NCBI GenBank assembly: GCA_030044325.1
Contig: JASHWA010000048.1
Location: 1 to 5,471 of the forward strand
Origin: Bryobacteraceae bacterium
GTDB taxonomy: Bacteria > Acidobacteriota > Terriglobia > Bryobacterales > Bryobacteraceae
Length of the DNA stretch: 5,471 nucleotides
Direction of reading: 5' to 3'
Below, piece after piece: positions 4,859 through 5,471 of this stretch. The first letter of the stretch is position 1, and every line of letters begins with the position of its first letter. The notes under the pieces were generated by a model, which was not told the origin of the DNA, ran no database searches, and was given only the letters and a program-made list of their open reading frames with translations. Position numbers and translations under genes: made by a program.

Positions 4859-5471
4859 TTCGATCCTCTCCAGATGTAGAATGCCGCGTAAGCGCGCCAC
4901 GGCCGCCACGCTTCGGGTTCGCGCCCGGCGCGGCGCAGATGCAGATCGCCCGCCGGAAACGCGTCCGGCTCGCCCAGCCGCATGGCGATGTACTGCGCGG
5001 TCCACGGGCCGATTCCGGGAATCTGCGTGATCTTCTGTTCGAATGTTTCCGCGTCGATCGACGAATCGAAGCGCAGTTCGCCCCCAGCGGCCGCACGCGC
5101 GAGCTCGCGAATGGTTTTCGCGCGCTGCGTAGTCAGCCCGATGCTGTCAAGGTCCGCTTCGGCGAGCGTCTCCGCGGGCGGAAACAGCCGTCCGCCCTCG
5201 CACGCCACGCCGTATTTTTCGGCCACGCGGCCCGCAAGCGTGGATGCGCCCTTCACGCTGATCTGCTGGCCCAGAATCGCGCGAACCGACAGCTCGAACG
5301 GGTCCCAGCAGCCCGGCACGCGCACGCCCGGCCGCTCCCGAATCAGCGATTTCAACCGCGGATCGCGTTTGAGCGTACCGTCGATTTCCGCCGGATCGGC
5401 GCCGAGATCGAAAATCCTGCGCACGCGTTCGACGATGCGGAACAGCGGCCCGGGATCGGCGTAGCGGATGT
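4855..5471 (-). CDS. alkA: AlkA-type DNA-3-methyladenine glycosylase II, N-terminus missing (window edge)
   Basis: This base-excision enzyme removes 3-methyladenine and other alkylated bases from DNA. The frame runs off the right edge without a stop, and residues before the GTG at 5422-5424 (PLFRIVERV) continue family sequence, so that GTG is not the start. Counted from it, features are RRIFDLGADP (2-11), PFELSVRAILGQQISVKGAS (42-61), GLTTQRAKTI (96-105), the helix-hairpin-helix QIPGIGPWTAQYIAMR (134-149), and catalytic Asp160 in PAGD (codon 4945-4947). The C-terminus is EAWRPWRAYAAFYIWRGSK (171-189). From memory, E. coli AlkA has 21 residues between catalytic Asp and the Trp of WKPWRSYA; here there are only 12. 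The missing part could be an AlkA N-domain or an Ada-AlkA fusion. The stop overlaps the ogt start (ATGA, 4855-4858), forming an alkylation-repair operon. Confidence 0.92.
   Translation of the reverse strand, partial: IRYADPGPLFRIVERVRRIFDLGADPAEIDGTLKRDPRLKSLIRERPGVRVPGCWDPFELSVRAILGQQISVKGASTLAGRVAEKYGVACEGGRLFPPAETLAEADLDSIGLTTQRAKTIRELARAAAGGELRFDSSIDAETFEQKITQIPGIGPWTAQYIAMRLGEPDAFPAGDLHLRRAGREPEAWRPWRAYAAFYIWRGSK
4865..4871 (-). promoter_or_regulatory. Strong Shine-Dalgarno of ogt inside alkA
   Basis: On the minus strand GGAGAGG ends six bases before the ogt ATG. It lies within the codons for the last residues of AlkA (WRGSK). It decides the ogt start and lets ogt initiate both independently and by coupling to alkA translation. 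Confidence 0.75.

Noticed and set aside
4859..5005. N-terminal extension of ogt as an AlkA-Ogt fusion
   Set aside because: The extra sequence is in a different frame from alkA and is Arg-rich; the strong Shine-Dalgarno and ATGA overlap support the start at 4858.
1..5471. Defence system, mobile element, CRISPR array, tRNA or rRNA
   Set aside because: No transposase, integrase, nuclease-helicase pair, direct-repeat array or tRNA cloverleaf was seen on either strand; the genes are ordinary housekeeping or accessory families.

Overview
The window looks like ordinary chromosomal DNA of a GC-rich, flagellated bacterium with short intergenic gaps. The Cys-rich protein, the single-domain CbiX, the 70-residue membrane protein and the FliS sequence style resemble what I associate with Acidobacteriota (Solibacter/Bryobacter relatives). 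That placement is an inference from memory and the 5.5 kb contain no phylogenetic marker to prove it.

Layout, left to right. Positions 1-169 have no convincing gene but contain several perfect inverted repeats in tandem. A plus-strand three-gene unit follows (170-1364): a Cys-rich metal-binding protein of unknown function, a single-domain CbiX/SirB-type sirohydrochlorin chelatase, and a 70-residue two-helix membrane protein. The three genes overlap at their stop/start codons (ATGA, then TGATG) and are probably cotranscribed. Next is fliS (about 1468-1893), encoding the flagellin export chaperone. It follows a 55-103 bp gap with a GCCGATAC box resembling a sigma-28 -10 element and an inverted repeat. 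After 54 bp comes an ABC exporter pair, ATPase (1948-2706) and 12-helix ABC-2 type permease (2703-4355), joined by an ATGA overlap.

The right end is on the minus strand and converges on the permease with only 20 bp between stops. It holds a DNA alkylation repair pair: alkA (3-methyladenine DNA glycosylase II, N-terminus cut off by the window edge) followed by ogt (O6-alkylguanine-DNA alkyltransferase). These also overlap by ATGA, and a good Shine-Dalgarno sits in the last codons of alkA. AlkA excises alkylated bases and Ogt directly reverses O6-alkylguanine, so the pair covers two complementary kinds of alkylation damage.

I found no mobile element, CRISPR array, tRNA/rRNA or clear new multi-gene system. 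The best candidates for a second look are the Cys-rich protein and its coupled chelatase/membrane neighbours, the tandem hairpins at the left edge, the possible sigma-28 promoter of fliS, and an unusually short loop after the catalytic Asp of AlkA.
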